Source: DRPN01 sp964599235 (GTDB lineage: Bacteria > Bacteroidota > Bacteroidia > Bacteroidales > VadinHA17). From it: 64,000 nucleotides of DNA. Position numbers and translations under genes: made by a program. The DNA lies in NCBI GenBank assembly GCA_964599235.1, contig CAZRDX010000017.1, positions 1 through 64,000 on the forward strand. Reading direction: 5' to 3'. This document shows, piece by piece, positions 42,053-51,906 of the stretch (within the stretch, counting starts at the first letter, position 1; each line of letters opens with the position of its first letter). Below the pieces are notes generated by a model. That model was not told where the DNA came from, ran no database searches, and was given only the letters and a program-made list of their open reading frames with translations.

Positions 42053-42696
42053 CAGAAGCTGAATTCAAGCCTGAAAATGGGGTTAGAATAAGGTGTATAG
42101 GTATCATCTCCAAGGTAGAAGAGCAGCAGAAAGTTGATCGATCCGGTCCGGCTGATGGGCTGGCGCAGTCCTCCGCCGATCAGCCAGGAGTTCATCCAGA
42201 AACGGCCGCCTTCGCCGGGCGTGGGGTTGATGGTGCCAAAGTAATTGTCGTCCATGTTCAGGGCTTCGTATTCCGCATGGAAGAAGATCCCTCCGTTGTA
42301 CTGGACCGGCAGGATGTTGGAAAAGCTGGCGATCACCAGGTAGCGGGCAAAGACCCTCGGACCGTATAGACTGGTGGTGTACTTGGGTGTCCATGTATTG
42401 TCCTGGTAATATTCGTAAGTGAATCCCACACCAGCATTGAGCCGGGGCGTGAAACGATACCCTACCATCGGGGAGAGCATGATGTCGGTGATGGTCCCGA
42501 ACTGCAAACCCAGGTTGCCGCCAAAATAAACCCTTTTGGTGATCTCAGGTCTCTCTTTTTTCTCTTTCTTCCTTTCTCTTTGCTGTCCCCGGACGGTATC
42601 CGGGAAGGGAAAAAACAGCAGTACCAACAATATCGCAAATCCCAGCCACAGGCCTTTTTGTCCTCTGTGTTCATCCATTATCATATGCTGTCCCAT
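42052..42696 (-). CDS. Outer-membrane beta-barrel protein, OmpW/OmpA-like size
   Basis: The 214-residue product has a signal segment (LWLGFAILLVLLFFPFP), a short basic linker (RERKKEKKERPEITKR) and then about eight amphipathic strands ending IFRLEFSF, a terminal Phe as in outer-membrane barrels. No specific family is assigned. Three Met codons within the first seven residues make the exact start uncertain. Confidence 0.8.
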   Translation of the reverse strand: MGQHMIMDEHRGQKGLWLGFAILLVLLFFPFPDTVRGQQRERKKEKKERPEITKRVYFGGNLGLQFGTITDIMLSPMVGYRFTPRLNAGVGFTYEYYQDNTWTPKYTTSLYGPRVFARYLVIASFSNILPVQYNGGIFFHAEYEALNMDDNYFGTINPTPGEGGRFWMNSWLIGGGLRQPISRTGSINFLLLFYLGDDTYTPYSNPIFRLEFSF

Positions 42697-42768
42697 TGCA
42701 AAAGATTTCTTTCGAAGCTAAAAAATTATTGTAAATTTATCATTTTCCGTTGGTAAAAATATCATTCC

Positions 42769-43461
42769 ATGAACTTTGTCATCACAGGAGCCAGCCGGGG
42801 CATTGGTCGTTCGCTGGCGGAACGTGCCCTGCAGGAGGAGAATGCGGTCGTGGTGGTAGCACGGGACGGGTCAGCCCTGGAGGAGCTGGCACGTCGTGAC
42901 GATCTGCTGGGGAGAGCCATTCCGCTGGCGGCTGATCTGAGGGAAGAGGTTTCCGTCCTGGCCGGACGTATTGCCGATGAGCTCGACAGGGTCGATGTCC
43001 TGGTGAACAACGCCGGCACGCTGATCATGCGACCTTTTGCCGAGCTGACGGCCGACGACCTGCAGCACAGCCTGGCGGTCAACCTGTATGCGCCCGCGCT
43101 GCTGACCAGGGCGCTTTTGCCACTGCTGAGAAGGTCGGAGAGAGCTCATGTGGTCAACATCACCAGCATGGCCGGCATTCAGGGGGCAACCAAGTTCGGG
43201 GGCATGGCCGCCTATGCCGCCTCCAAAGGTGCACTGAACATCCTCACCGAGGTGATGGCCGTGGAGCTGGAAGAGTTTGGTATACGTGTCAATGCTCTGG
43301 CTCCCGGAGCCACTGACACCGACATGCTGCGGGAGGCTTTTCCCGGCGTGCAGGCACCCGTCTCTGCCTCCGCCATGGCTGACTGGATCTATACCTTTGC
43401 CACAGAAGCCTGGAAAGTGATGAACGGCCGGGTGATCCCGGTGGCGCTCACCTCTCCCTGA
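42769..43461 (+). CDS. Short-chain dehydrogenase/reductase
   Basis: The 230-residue SDR begins MNFVITGASRGIGRSLAERAL with the TGxxxGIG cofactor motif, then NNAG in VDVLVNNAGTL, the catalytic Ser in ITSMAGIQG and YAASK (Tyr and Lys of the active site). It is a classical NAD(P)H-dependent reductase; the substrate cannot be told. It is divergent from the barrel gene and convergent with buk, 5 bp apart. Confidence 0.92.
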   Translation: MNFVITGASRGIGRSLAERALQEENAVVVVARDGSALEELARRDDLLGRAIPLAADLREEVSVLAGRIADELDRVDVLVNNAGTLIMRPFAELTADDLQHSLAVNLYAPALLTRALLPLLRRSERAHVVNITSMAGIQGATKFGGMAAYAASKGALNILTEVMAVELEEFGIRVNALAPGATDTDMLREAFPGVQAPVSASAMADWIYTFATEAWKVMNGRVIPVALTSP

Positions 43462-43466
43462 ACCGT

Positions 43467-44612
43467 TCAACGGTACACTTTGATCTCCTTTTCCCCGCGC
43501 AGGGCCTGCAAGGCATTCATCGCCAAGGCTTTCATCTCATCCTCACCGGGGAAGACGACCACCCGCGCAATGTGGGCGACCATCACCTTGATGTAATCGA
43601 CCACCCGGCTGTTGAAGGCAATGCCGCCCGTAAGCAGGATGGCATCCACCCTGCCCCGCAGCACGGTACTCATCGCCCCGATCTCCTTGGCCACCTGGTA
43701 GGCCATGGCATCCAGAAGAAAGCCTGCTTTTTCATTGCCCTCCTCAGCCATCAGGTTGATCCGGTAGACATCGTTGGTCCCCAGATAAGCCACCAGACCG
43801 CCCTGACCGGTGATCATCCTTTTCACCTCGTCGAGGGTATATTGGCCGCTGTAGCAGAGACGTGCCAGATCACCTACGGGCAGGGTACCTGAACGCTCCG
43901 GGGAGAAAGGCCCGTCTCCGTCCAGCCCCTGGTTGACATCGATGACCCTGCCCTTTTCATGGGCTCCTACGGTGATCCCTCCGCCCATATGGGCGACGAT
44001 GAGATTCAGCTCCTCGTATTTCCTGCCGATCTGCTGAGCAAAGGTACGGGATATGGCCTTGTGGTTGAGCGCATGGAAGATCGACTTCCGCTCAAAAAGC
44101 GGATGTCCCGCCACCCGCGCGATATCCTGCAGCTCGTCCACCACCACAGGATCGGCAATGAAAGCCCGCGCATGAGGCAAAGAACGGGCGATATCATCGG
44201 CAATGAGTCCTCCCAGGTTAGAGGCATGCTCTCCCATCACCCCCTTGATGAGGTCCCTCTTCATCGCCTCGTTCACCTCATACACCCCCGACTCCACGGG
44301 TTTGATCATTCCGCCGCGTCCGATGACGGCCGTGATCTCGTCGATCTTCTCGCGGGCTTTGCGCAGACGATCGAGGATGATCTCCTTACGGAAGGCGAAC
44401 TGGTCGGTAATCCTTTTGAAACGAGCCAGCTCCTCGGCCGAATGACGGATCGTCTCGACCAGCCGGGGCTTGGTATCCCTGTATACAGCAATTTTCGTGG
44501 AGGTGGACCCGGGGTTGATCACAAGGATCCTGTGGACCCTCAGGGCCTCCTCATTCACTTTCCTGCGGGCTTCCCCCGTCTTCTCTCTCTCCTTGTCGGC
44601 CTGAACGTTCAC
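43467..44612 (-). CDS. buk: Butyrate kinase
   Basis: The 381-residue ASKHA kinase has the family marks LVINPGSTSTKIAVY, AVIGRGGMIKPVESGVY, HMGGGITVGAHEKGRVIDV and LLTGGIAFNSR. It makes butyrate and ATP from butyryl phosphate, and relatives also take isobutyryl- or isovaleryl-phosphate. It overlaps ptb by 4 bp (ATGA), so the two are translated together. The N-terminal 27-residue charged extension precedes the usual start of the fold. Confidence 0.95.
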   Translation of the reverse strand: MNVQADKEREKTGEARRKVNEEALRVHRILVINPGSTSTKIAVYRDTKPRLVETIRHSAEELARFKRITDQFAFRKEIILDRLRKAREKIDEITAVIGRGGMIKPVESGVYEVNEAMKRDLIKGVMGEHASNLGGLIADDIARSLPHARAFIADPVVVDELQDIARVAGHPLFERKSIFHALNHKAISRTFAQQIGRKYEELNLIVAHMGGGITVGAHEKGRVIDVNQGLDGDGPFSPERSGTLPVGDLARLCYSGQYTLDEVKRMITGQGGLVAYLGTNDVYRINLMAEEGNEKAGFLLDAMAYQVAKEIGAMSTVLRGRVDAILLTGGIAFNSRVVDYIKVMVAHIARVVVFPGEDEMKALAMNALQALRGEKEIKVYR

Positions 44613-45541
44613 ATCTTTCCGTTATGTTCCTTTTGCCCGGCACGGATGACCCCCAAAGTGACGGAGAGCAGCTTGGTGCGTGTGCTGTCCCCGCGTGAAG
44701 AGAGGATCACCGGACGGGTGGTCCCGGTGAGCATGGCAGCCACCTCGCCCTTCAGCAGCTTGGTATAACACTTGTAAAAGACATTGCCCGCCTCGATATC
44801 CGGAAAAAGGAGACAGTCGGCCTCCCCTGCCACGGGCGAGTCGATCTTTTTGATCCTTGCACTCTCCTTGTCGAGAGCCACGTCGAGGGCCAGGGGGCCG
44901 TCGACGACGGCGCCGCGTATCTGCCCGCGGTCGGCCATACGTGCCAGCAGGGCAGCATCCGTGCAGGCAGGCATGGTGGTGAGCACCTTTTCCGTGGCTG
45001 TGACCACCGCCACCTTCGGGGTCTCCACCCCCAGCATGCGGGAGGTGCGTATGAGATGTTCCAGGATCACCTTCTTCTCCTTCAGTCCCGGCGCCGGGAT
45101 GATCGCCACATCCCCCACCACCAGCAACTTGTGATAGGTAGGCGGCGCCAGTACCGAGACATGGGTGAGCAGGCCTCCCGGAGGCACCAGTCCCGTCTCC
45201 TTATTGAGGATGGCCCTCATGAAGATGTCGGTGGAGACGGTCCCTTTCATCAGGAGGTCACCTTCGCCTTCGCGGACGAGGCTGACGGCCTTCCGGGCCG
45301 CTTCCTCCTCCCCTTCTCCGGCAGCGATGACCGTGGCCTTTTCCACCGGCAACCCTGCCTCGTGGCAGGCTGCGATCACGCTCTTTTCTTCCCCCACCAG
45401 CGTGGGGACCACCAAGCCCTTTTCCATCGCCTCTTTCACTGCACCCAGGGTATGTGCATCATGGGGCCACGCCACCACCAGCCGCCGGGGCTCTCCTCTC
45501 GAGGCTACCGTAAAAAGATCATCCAGTTGTCTTATGATCAT
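44609..45541 (-). CDS. ptb: Phosphate butyryltransferase
   Basis: The 310-residue protein belongs to the PTA/PTB family, with LLMKGTVSTDIFMRAILNKETGL, the GGLLTHVSVLAPPTYHKLLVVGD region and LFPDIEAGNVFYK near the C terminus. It exchanges CoA for phosphate on butyryl-CoA (or branched-chain acyl-CoA), feeding Buk. It lies 4 bp after ackA. Confidence 0.95.
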   Translation of the reverse strand: MIIRQLDDLFTVASRGEPRRLVVAWPHDAHTLGAVKEAMEKGLVVPTLVGEEKSVIAACHEAGLPVEKATVIAAGEGEEEAARKAVSLVREGEGDLLMKGTVSTDIFMRAILNKETGLVPPGGLLTHVSVLAPPTYHKLLVVGDVAIIPAPGLKEKKVILEHLIRTSRMLGVETPKVAVVTATEKVLTTMPACTDAALLARMADRGQIRGAVVDGPLALDVALDKESARIKKIDSPVAGEADCLLFPDIEAGNVFYKCYTKLLKGEVAAMLTGTTRPVILSSRGDSTRTKLLSVTLGVIRAGQKEHNGKM

Positions 45542-45545
45542 CGCT

Positions 45546-46766
45546 TCAGTTTTTCTTTTGGTTCATGCCTTTTACGATCTCCATGGTGTCGCGGGCGATC
45601 ACCAGCTCTTCGTTGGTAGGCATCACCACCACTTTCACGCGTGCTCCGTCGGCGCTGATGAGACCTTTCCGGCCCCCTCTGATCTCTTCGTTCTTCTCTG
45701 GATCGATCTGTATGCCTAGGAACTCCAGTCCTTCGCAGCTGGCGGCCCTGACGGAGACATCGTTCTCCCCGATGCCGCCCGTGAAGACCAGCACATCCAG
45801 TCCTCCCAGTGCGGCGGAATAGGCTCCGATGTATTTCTTGATCCTGTAGGCATAGGCTGCCAGGGCCAGCCGGGCCCGTTCGTTACCCTCGGCGGCCGCT
45901 TTCTCTATGTCCCGCATGTCGGAGGACACCCCCGAGATCCCCAGCATGCCGCTGAACTTGTTGATGAGGGTATTGGCCGCATTGAGCGTCAGCTCTTCTT
46001 TCTGCACGATGTAGGTGAGTACACCCAGGTCCAGGTCGCCCGTACGGGTACCCATGATCAGTCCTTCCACCGGCGTTAGTCCCATGGAGGTGTCGATCGA
46101 TTTGCCATCGCGGATGGCCGCCATCGAGGCGCCATTGCCCAGATGACAGGTGATGATCCGTGTTCCCACGAAAGCGCATCCCAGATAATCACATGCCTGC
46201 TGCGACACATAGCGGTGGCTCGTGCCGTGGAAGCCATAACGACGGATGCCGTATTTCCTGTAAAGTGTATAAGGGATGGCATAGGTATAGGCATGGGGTG
46301 GTATGGTCTGATGGAAAGCCGTGTCGAAGACTGCCACCTGCGGCACTTCCGGCAGCATCTCCTGCATCGCCTCGATACCTTTCAGGTTGGGCGGATTGTG
46401 CAGCGGCGCCAGGTCGATCACCTCCCTGATCTGATCGAGTACTTCGGTCGTGATCAGCACACTGCCTTTGAACTTTTCCCCGCCATGCACCACCCGGTGC
46501 CCCACAGCACCGATCTCGTCAAAACTCTTCAGGCTGCCGTGTTTCCTGCTGATCAGAACACCCAGGATGTACTCGATCCCCTGTTGATGGTCGTAGATCT
46601 CGCCCTCGAGTTTTACCTCGTCGCCGTCGTCGCGTCGGTTGATCAGGAAAGAGCCGTGCAGGCCGATCTTCTCCACCCCGCCCCGGGCCAGCACCCGCAC
46701 TTTCTCCATATCGAACAGCTGGTACTTGATCGACGAGCTGCCACAGTTCATTACAATGACCTTCAT
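45546..46766 (-). CDS. ackA: Acetate kinase
   Basis: The 406-residue ASKHA kinase shows VMNCGSSSIKYQLFDM, GHRVVHGGEKF, TAFHQTIPPHAY, RRYGFHGTSHRYVSQQAC, CHLGNGASMAAIRDGKSIDTSMGLTPVEGL and FTGGIGEND, each diagnostic of AckA. It makes acetate and ATP from acetyl phosphate. It sits between hbd and ptb in the operon. Confidence 0.96.
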   Translation of the reverse strand: MKVIVMNCGSSSIKYQLFDMEKVRVLARGGVEKIGLHGSFLINRRDDGDEVKLEGEIYDHQQGIEYILGVLISRKHGSLKSFDEIGAVGHRVVHGGEKFKGSVLITTEVLDQIREVIDLAPLHNPPNLKGIEAMQEMLPEVPQVAVFDTAFHQTIPPHAYTYAIPYTLYRKYGIRRYGFHGTSHRYVSQQACDYLGCAFVGTRIITCHLGNGASMAAIRDGKSIDTSMGLTPVEGLIMGTRTGDLDLGVLTYIVQKEELTLNAANTLINKFSGMLGISGVSSDMRDIEKAAAEGNERARLALAAYAYRIKKYIGAYSAALGGLDVLVFTGGIGENDVSVRAASCEGLEFLGIQIDPEKNEEIRGGRKGLISADGARVKVVVMPTNEELVIARDTMEIVKGMNQKKN

Positions 46767-46778
46767 AAGCGTTTTTTT

Positions 46779-47753
46779 TCAGTTGTGGACAAAGATCTCC
46801 GGGCAGGTGATGGTCTGGCCGACCACCTTGCCTTTCTCATAGACATAGAAACCCTGGCCGGTACGTTTTCCATGGTACCCCAGACGGTAGAGGCGTTTGA
46901 GGACGGGGTTGGGCTTGAACTTACGCTCGCCGAACTCCTGGTACAGGTTGTTCATCCATTTGATCACCTTGTCGAGGCCGATCCTGTCGGCCATCTCGAG
47001 GGGACCGAACTGGAGACCGAAACCCAGGCGCATTGTGGCATCGATATCGGGAGCCGAAGCCACACCTTCCATAAGGGTCTCACACGCCTCGTTGATGAGC
47101 ACGACGATCAGGCGGGTACTGATATTGCCGGGTGATTCAAACAAAGGGATCACTTTCTTGCCGATGGTCCGAGCGAATTTCTCCACGAACTCCACCGATG
47201 CCTGGTTGGTGTGCAGGCCCCGGACCACCTCCACCACCCCTCCGCTGATGGCCGAAGGCAGGAAGTGAAGGCCCACTGCCCGCTCGGGGTGCTTCAGTAC
47301 GGAAGCAAGCTCTGAAATGATGAGGGTCGAAGTGTTGGAAGCGATCACGGTATCTTCACGGACCACCGCCTCCACCTTGCGGAAGACCTCTTTGCGCAAT
47401 TCCAGGCTGGTACCCGGCTTGCGGTTGTTGATGGTCTCGATCACCAGATCACAGTCGCTCACATTGGAATAGTCGGTGGATCCGTGAATGCGCGAAAGAA
47501 TGGCTCTTTTTTCGCTCTCGGTGAGCCCCCATTTGTCGATGATATTGTCCAGTTTCTGGTTCAGCTCGATGAAGACCTCGGCGATCCTCTCTTCGGTAAG
47601 GTCGATGAACTCCACATTGATACCGTTGCGGGCCACCAGGTAGGCGATCTCCTGCCCCATGTTTCCGCAACCCACGAGCCCCACCTTCTGCAGGCCTCCT
47701 TTTTTCCTGACGCGTGTCTTCAGTGCATAATCTTCGATCGGTTCAACGGTCAT
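46779..47753 (-). CDS. hbd: 3-hydroxybutyryl-CoA dehydrogenase
   Basis: The 324-residue protein has an N-terminal Rossmann domain (VGLVGCGNMGQEIA, about 24-37), the catalytic His-Glu region (VGLHFLPSAISGGVVEVVRG) and the C-terminal 3HCDH domain (GNISTRLIVVLINEA, GYHGKRTGQGFYVY). It interconverts acetoacetyl-CoA and 3-hydroxybutyryl-CoA. HFLPSA replaces the usual HFFNPA, so substrate preference may differ. Thiolase, crotonase and butyryl-CoA dehydrogenase genes are not in this window. Confidence 0.93.
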   Translation of the reverse strand: MTVEPIEDYALKTRVRKKGGLQKVGLVGCGNMGQEIAYLVARNGINVEFIDLTEERIAEVFIELNQKLDNIIDKWGLTESEKRAILSRIHGSTDYSNVSDCDLVIETINNRKPGTSLELRKEVFRKVEAVVREDTVIASNTSTLIISELASVLKHPERAVGLHFLPSAISGGVVEVVRGLHTNQASVEFVEKFARTIGKKVIPLFESPGNISTRLIVVLINEACETLMEGVASAPDIDATMRLGFGLQFGPLEMADRIGLDKVIKWMNNLYQEFGERKFKPNPVLKRLYRLGYHGKRTGQGFYVYEKGKVVGQTITCPEIFVHN

Positions 47754-47775
47754 GCTGCATACTTTTGATGGTTCC

Positions 47776-48783
47776 TTAAATGTTGATCCCTGCTGCCTGG
47801 TTGGCGGTGATGGCTCCCAGGTTGACGATGTCGTCGACGCTGCAGCCGCGCGACAGGTCGTTGATGGGTGCGGCCATGCCTTGCAGCACCGGTCCTATGG
47901 CCTCGGCATGGGCCATACGCTGCACCAGCTTGTAGCTGATGTTGCCCGAGTTGAGGTCGGGGAAGATCAGCACATTGGCTTTGCCGGCAATGGTACTGTC
48001 CGGAGCTTTCTTTTTTCCCACCGCCGGGATGATGGCCGCATCGGCCTGCATCTCCCCGTCGATGGCCAGCGAGGGGTCTTTCTCACGGGCCAGACGCAGT
48101 GCCTCGGTGACCTTGTCGACAGCAGGATGGGAAGCACTGCCCTTGGTGGAGAAACTGAGCATCGCCACCCTCGGCTCAAAACCTCCGATGTGGAGGGCCG
48201 TACGGGCCGAGGTGACCGCGATCTCGGCCAGCTGTGCCGCATCCGGATCCGGGTTCACCGCACAGTCGGCAAAGACCATGATACCGTCCTCGCCAAACGC
48301 CTTGTCCTGAAGGATCATGAAAAACGCCCCCGACACCACGCTGATGCCGGGCATGGTCCTCACAAACTGGAACGCCGGCCGCAACACGTTGCCTGTGGGG
48401 TTGTTGGCGCCGGCTACCTCCCCGTCGGCATCGCCCGCCTTGATCATCACCGGACCGAGATAGAGCGGATCCTCAATGAGCTTTTCCGCCTCTTCCCGTG
48501 TCAGGCCCTTGTGAGCCCGCAACTTGAGCATCATCTCCACGTATTCATCCTTTTTCGGGTTGTTATGGGGATCGACGATCTTACAATCCTTCACATGCTG
48601 CAATCCCAGCTTGCGGGCATGCTCCCCGATCTGCGCCGGATCACCGATCAGGATCACCTCGGCGATCCCTTCCCCTGCCATGATATCCCCCGCGCGCAGG
48701 GTGCGCTCCTCATACGCTTCCGGTAAGACGATCCTCTTCCGTACCTGACGGGCACGCTCCTTGACCTTTTCAATAAAATCCAT
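47776..48783 (-). CDS. pta: Phosphate acetyltransferase
   Basis: The 335-residue single-domain Pta begins with RKRIVLPEAYEERTLRAGDI, then GAFFMI, FADCAVNPDPDAAQLAEIAV, MLSFSTKGSA, IDGEMQADAAI and VLIFPDLNSGNISYKLVQR. It converts acetyl-CoA to acetyl phosphate for AckA. It lacks the N-terminal regulatory domain of the long enteric type. It is the first gene of the five-gene acid-forming operon. Confidence 0.96.
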   Translation of the reverse strand: MDFIEKVKERARQVRKRIVLPEAYEERTLRAGDIMAGEGIAEVILIGDPAQIGEHARKLGLQHVKDCKIVDPHNNPKKDEYVEMMLKLRAHKGLTREEAEKLIEDPLYLGPVMIKAGDADGEVAGANNPTGNVLRPAFQFVRTMPGISVVSGAFFMILQDKAFGEDGIMVFADCAVNPDPDAAQLAEIAVTSARTALHIGGFEPRVAMLSFSTKGSASHPAVDKVTEALRLAREKDPSLAIDGEMQADAAIIPAVGKKKAPDSTIAGKANVLIFPDLNSGNISYKLVQRMAHAEAIGPVLQGMAAPINDLSRGCSVDDIVNLGAITANQAAGINI

Positions 48784-48821
48784 TGTTTTTCAGTTATTTA
48801 TCCATGAATATCCTAGCATCA

Positions 48822-48829
48822 CAAAGGTA
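48822..48829 (-). promoter_or_regulatory. Candidate -7 element for the pta-hbd-ackA-ptb-buk operon
   Basis: The minus strand reads TACCTTTG, matching TAnnTTTG, 39 bp upstream of pta. No clear -33 TTTG is found. Confidence 0.5.
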
Positions 48830-48971
48830 ATCAAATTTCGCTTCATTTCAGGAATGTTCCAATGACTATTGTCAAGCATCCCAAGGATTTTGACGAAACT
48901 CTTTTTTACGGTGAGCGGTGGCAGGTTCGGGGGAAACATGTATTTTTAAGTTCTCAAAAAAGATCGTAAGA

Positions 48972-51896
48972 ATGGCAGTGATCGATTACCAGGAGTTGAC
49001 AAGGCGGATACGGGGTGATCTGTATGCGGATGAAGTCTCGAAGATCCTGTATGCTACAGATGCTTCGGAGTACCGGGAAAAACCGCTGGCGGTCACCCGC
49101 CCGCGTGACAAGGAGGACATACGTACCATCCTGGCCTTTGCCAGGGAACATGGTCTGCCGGTGATCCCCCGGACGGCCGGAACCTCGCTGGCAGGCCAGG
49201 TGGTGGGAAAAGGCATTGTGCTGGATGTGTCACGTTACATGACCCGCATCCTCGAACTGAACGAGGAGGAGCACTGGGTGAAGGTGGAACCCGGTGTCAT
49301 CCCCGACGAACTGAACAAGTTGCTGGCTTCCAGAGGGCTCTTTTTCGGTCCGGAGACCTCCACCTCCAACCGCTGCATGCTGGGGGGCATGCTGGGCAAC
49401 AACTCCTGCGGCTCCCATTCCCTGCTGTACGGAAGCACGCGCGACCATACCCTCGAGGTGGAATGTATCCTCAGCGACGGCAGCGAAGTGACTTTCGGCC
49501 CGCTGATGAAGGAAGCGTTCATGGCCAAGACCCGTCAGGAGGATCTGGAAGGCAGCATCTACCGCACCATCTACCGCATCCTTTCCGACGAGGAAATACG
49601 TCGTGAGATCAGGGAGCAGTATCCCCATCCCGACATCCACCGCCGCAACAACGGCTATGCTCTGGATCTGCTGATGGACACCGATCCTTTCACAGGCAAC
49701 GGGGTACCTTTCAACATGTCCAGGTTGCTGGCCGGCTCGGAGGGCACGCTAGCCGTGACCACCGCCATACGTTTCAACCTGGTGCCCCTGCCCCCGCCCG
49801 AAAAAGGGCTGGTATGCGTCCATCTGACCCGTCTTCCCGAGGCTTTCCGTGCCAATCTGATCGCCCTGAAATACCATCCCGGGGCGGTTGAACTGATGGA
49901 CAAAACCGTGCTCGACCTCACCAAGGACAACCTCGAACAGCAGAAGAACCGCTTTTTCATCGAGGGGGATCCGGAAGCCTTGCTGCTGGTGGAGTTCGCC
50001 AGGGAGAGCCGGGAAGAGATCGCCCGTCTGGCCCGCGCCATGGAACAGGAGATGCGGGAAGCCGGATACGGCTATGCTTTTCCCGTCCTTTACGGCGACG
50101 ACGTGAACAAAGTGTGGAACCTGCGCAAGGCCGGATTGGGGGTCCTCTCTAACATGAAAGGCGACGCCAAGCCGGTGGCCGTGATCGAAGATACCGCCGT
50201 GCGGGTGGAAGACCTGCCGGACTATATGGAAGAGTTCGCCCGGCTCCTCAAAAAACACGATAAAGAAGCGGTCTATTATGCCCACATCGGCTCGGGCGAG
50301 CTGCATCTGCGGCCGGTGCTCAACCTGCGCGACCCGCACGACGTGGAGCTCTTCCACACCCTGGGGGAGGAGGTGGCCCGCCTGGTCAAGAAATACAAAG
50401 GCTCGCTCAGTGGCGAACACGGTGACGGGCGCCTGCGGGGCGAGTTCATCCCCCTGATGGTGGGAGAAAGGATCTACAACCTGTTCAGGGAGGTGAAGAA
50501 AGCCTTCGACCCTTACGGACTGCTCAACCCGGGCAAAATCACCGACACGCCGCCCATGAACCGTTTTCTGCGGAAAGACCCGGCCGTGCCGGTCAGGGAG
50601 ATATCCACCTATTTCGACTTCTCCGACAGCGGTGGTTACCTGCGTGCCGCGGAAAGGTGCAACGGCTCCGGCGACTGCCGCAGGACGGAGGTCACCGGCG
50701 GGCTGATGTGTCCCAGCTATATGGCCACACGCGACGAGGACAAGAGCACCCGCGCACGCGCCAACCTGCTGCGAGAGACCATCCTCTACTCCGAGAAGGA
50801 TGATCCTCTGGACGATCCTGACCTCTACAACATCCTCGACCTGTGCCTGTCTTGCAAAGGCTGCAAGTCGGAATGTCCTTCCAGCGTCGACATCACGCGT
50901 CTCAAGGCCGAATTCCTCCAACATTATTACGATCACCACGGCATCCCGCTGCGTACCCGCCTGATCGCCTGGTACACCTCTTTCCAGAAGGTGGGGATGC
51001 TTTTCCCCGCATTCTACAATTTCCTGATGAGCAACACGTTCACCTCGGATCTTCTCAAGCGCATCATCGGCTTTGCCCGTGAGCGTTCGATGCCGCGTCT
51101 GGCACGTCAGACCTTGCGCCGCTGGCTGAAGAAGGAGCTGGATGGCCTGCAGCCCGCCCACCCCAAAGGCAAGGTATGGCTTTTCGTCGACGAGTTCACC
51201 AACTACCAGGATGTGGAGATCGGCAGGAAAGCCATACTGTTGCTCACACGGCTGGGTTATACCGTGGGTGTTCCCGAGCATGATCTCAGTGCACGCACCT
51301 TCCTTTCCAAGGGGGTTCTCCGGAAAGCCCGGACCATCATCCGCCGCAATGTGCGTGTGCTGGCGCCGCTGGTGAGTGAGGAGACCCCGCTGATCGGCAT
51401 CGAGCCTTCGGCCATTTTGGGTTTCCGTGATGAGTATCCCGACCTGGCCGGTGACGAGCTGCGGGCGGAAGCCCGGCGGCTGGCCCGCCACGCCCTCACC
51501 ATCGAAGAGTTCTTGGCACGGGAGGCCGATGCCGGCAGGATCACCGCCGCCGCCTTCACGAAAGAGGCAAAAAAGATCAAGCTGCACGGTCATTGTCACC
51601 AGAAAGCCCTCAGCTCCACCTCCTATACGAAGCAGATCCTCGCTCTTCCCGAGAACTACGAGGTGGAGGAGATCCCGTCAGGATGCTGCGGCATGGCCGG
51701 TTCCTTCGGCTTTGAGAAAGAGCATTACGAGCTCTCCATGAAGGTAGGGGAACTGGTGCTCTTCCCCGAGCTCAGGAAGACATCCCGGGAGACGCTCATC
51801 GTGGCGCCGGGGACGAGCTGTCGTCATCAGATCCACGACGGCGTACAGAGGGAAGCACTCCATCCTGTGGAGGTGCTGTACGACGCTTTGGTATGA
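48972..51896 (+). CDS. FAD/Fe-S 2-hydroxyacid dehydrogenase (YdiJ/GlcD-GlpC type)
   Basis: The 974-residue protein fuses three modules: FAD_binding_4 plus FAD-oxidase C-terminal domains (about 1-535; RTAGTSLAGQVVG, GNNSCGSHSLLYG, GEHGDGRLRGEF), a 4Fe-4S ferredoxin pair (about 560-655; CNGSGDC and CLSCKGCKSECPSS) and CCG domains (GHCHQKAL, SGCCGMAGSFG). This matches YdiJ, a D-2-hydroxyglutarate dehydrogenase, and membrane-linked D-lactate dehydrogenases. The substrate is a D-2-hydroxyacid; which one is open. The start is at 48972 (MAVIDYQELTRRI). It is divergent from the acid operon. Confidence 0.9.
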   Translation: MAVIDYQELTRRIRGDLYADEVSKILYATDASEYREKPLAVTRPRDKEDIRTILAFAREHGLPVIPRTAGTSLAGQVVGKGIVLDVSRYMTRILELNEEEHWVKVEPGVIPDELNKLLASRGLFFGPETSTSNRCMLGGMLGNNSCGSHSLLYGSTRDHTLEVECILSDGSEVTFGPLMKEAFMAKTRQEDLEGSIYRTIYRILSDEEIRREIREQYPHPDIHRRNNGYALDLLMDTDPFTGNGVPFNMSRLLAGSEGTLAVTTAIRFNLVPLPPPEKGLVCVHLTRLPEAFRANLIALKYHPGAVELMDKTVLDLTKDNLEQQKNRFFIEGDPEALLLVEFARESREEIARLARAMEQEMREAGYGYAFPVLYGDDVNKVWNLRKAGLGVLSNMKGDAKPVAVIEDTAVRVEDLPDYMEEFARLLKKHDKEAVYYAHIGSGELHLRPVLNLRDPHDVELFHTLGEEVARLVKKYKGSLSGEHGDGRLRGEFIPLMVGERIYNLFREVKKAFDPYGLLNPGKITDTPPMNRFLRKDPAVPVREISTYFDFSDSGGYLRAAERCNGSGDCRRTEVTGGLMCPSYMATRDEDKSTRARANLLRETILYSEKDDPLDDPDLYNILDLCLSCKGCKSECPSSVDITRLKAEFLQHYYDHHGIPLRTRLIAWYTSFQKVGMLFPAFYNFLMSNTFTSDLLKRIIGFARERSMPRLARQTLRRWLKKELDGLQPAHPKGKVWLFVDEFTNYQDVEIGRKAILLLTRLGYTVGVPEHDLSARTFLSKGVLRKARTIIRRNVRVLAPLVSEETPLIGIEPSAILGFRDEYPDLAGDELRAEARRLARHALTIEEFLAREADAGRITAAAFTKEAKKIKLHGHCHQKALSSTSYTKQILALPENYEVEEIPSGCCGMAGSFGFEKEHYELSMKVGELVLFPELRKTSRETLIVAPGTSCRHQIHDGVQREALHPVEVLYDALV

Positions 51897-51906
51897 GCCT
51901 TTCTTC

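Noticed and set aside
49749..51599. A 616-codon open frame on the minus strand
   Set aside because: It is antisense to the FAD/Fe-S dehydrogenase, whose cofactor motifs are intact.
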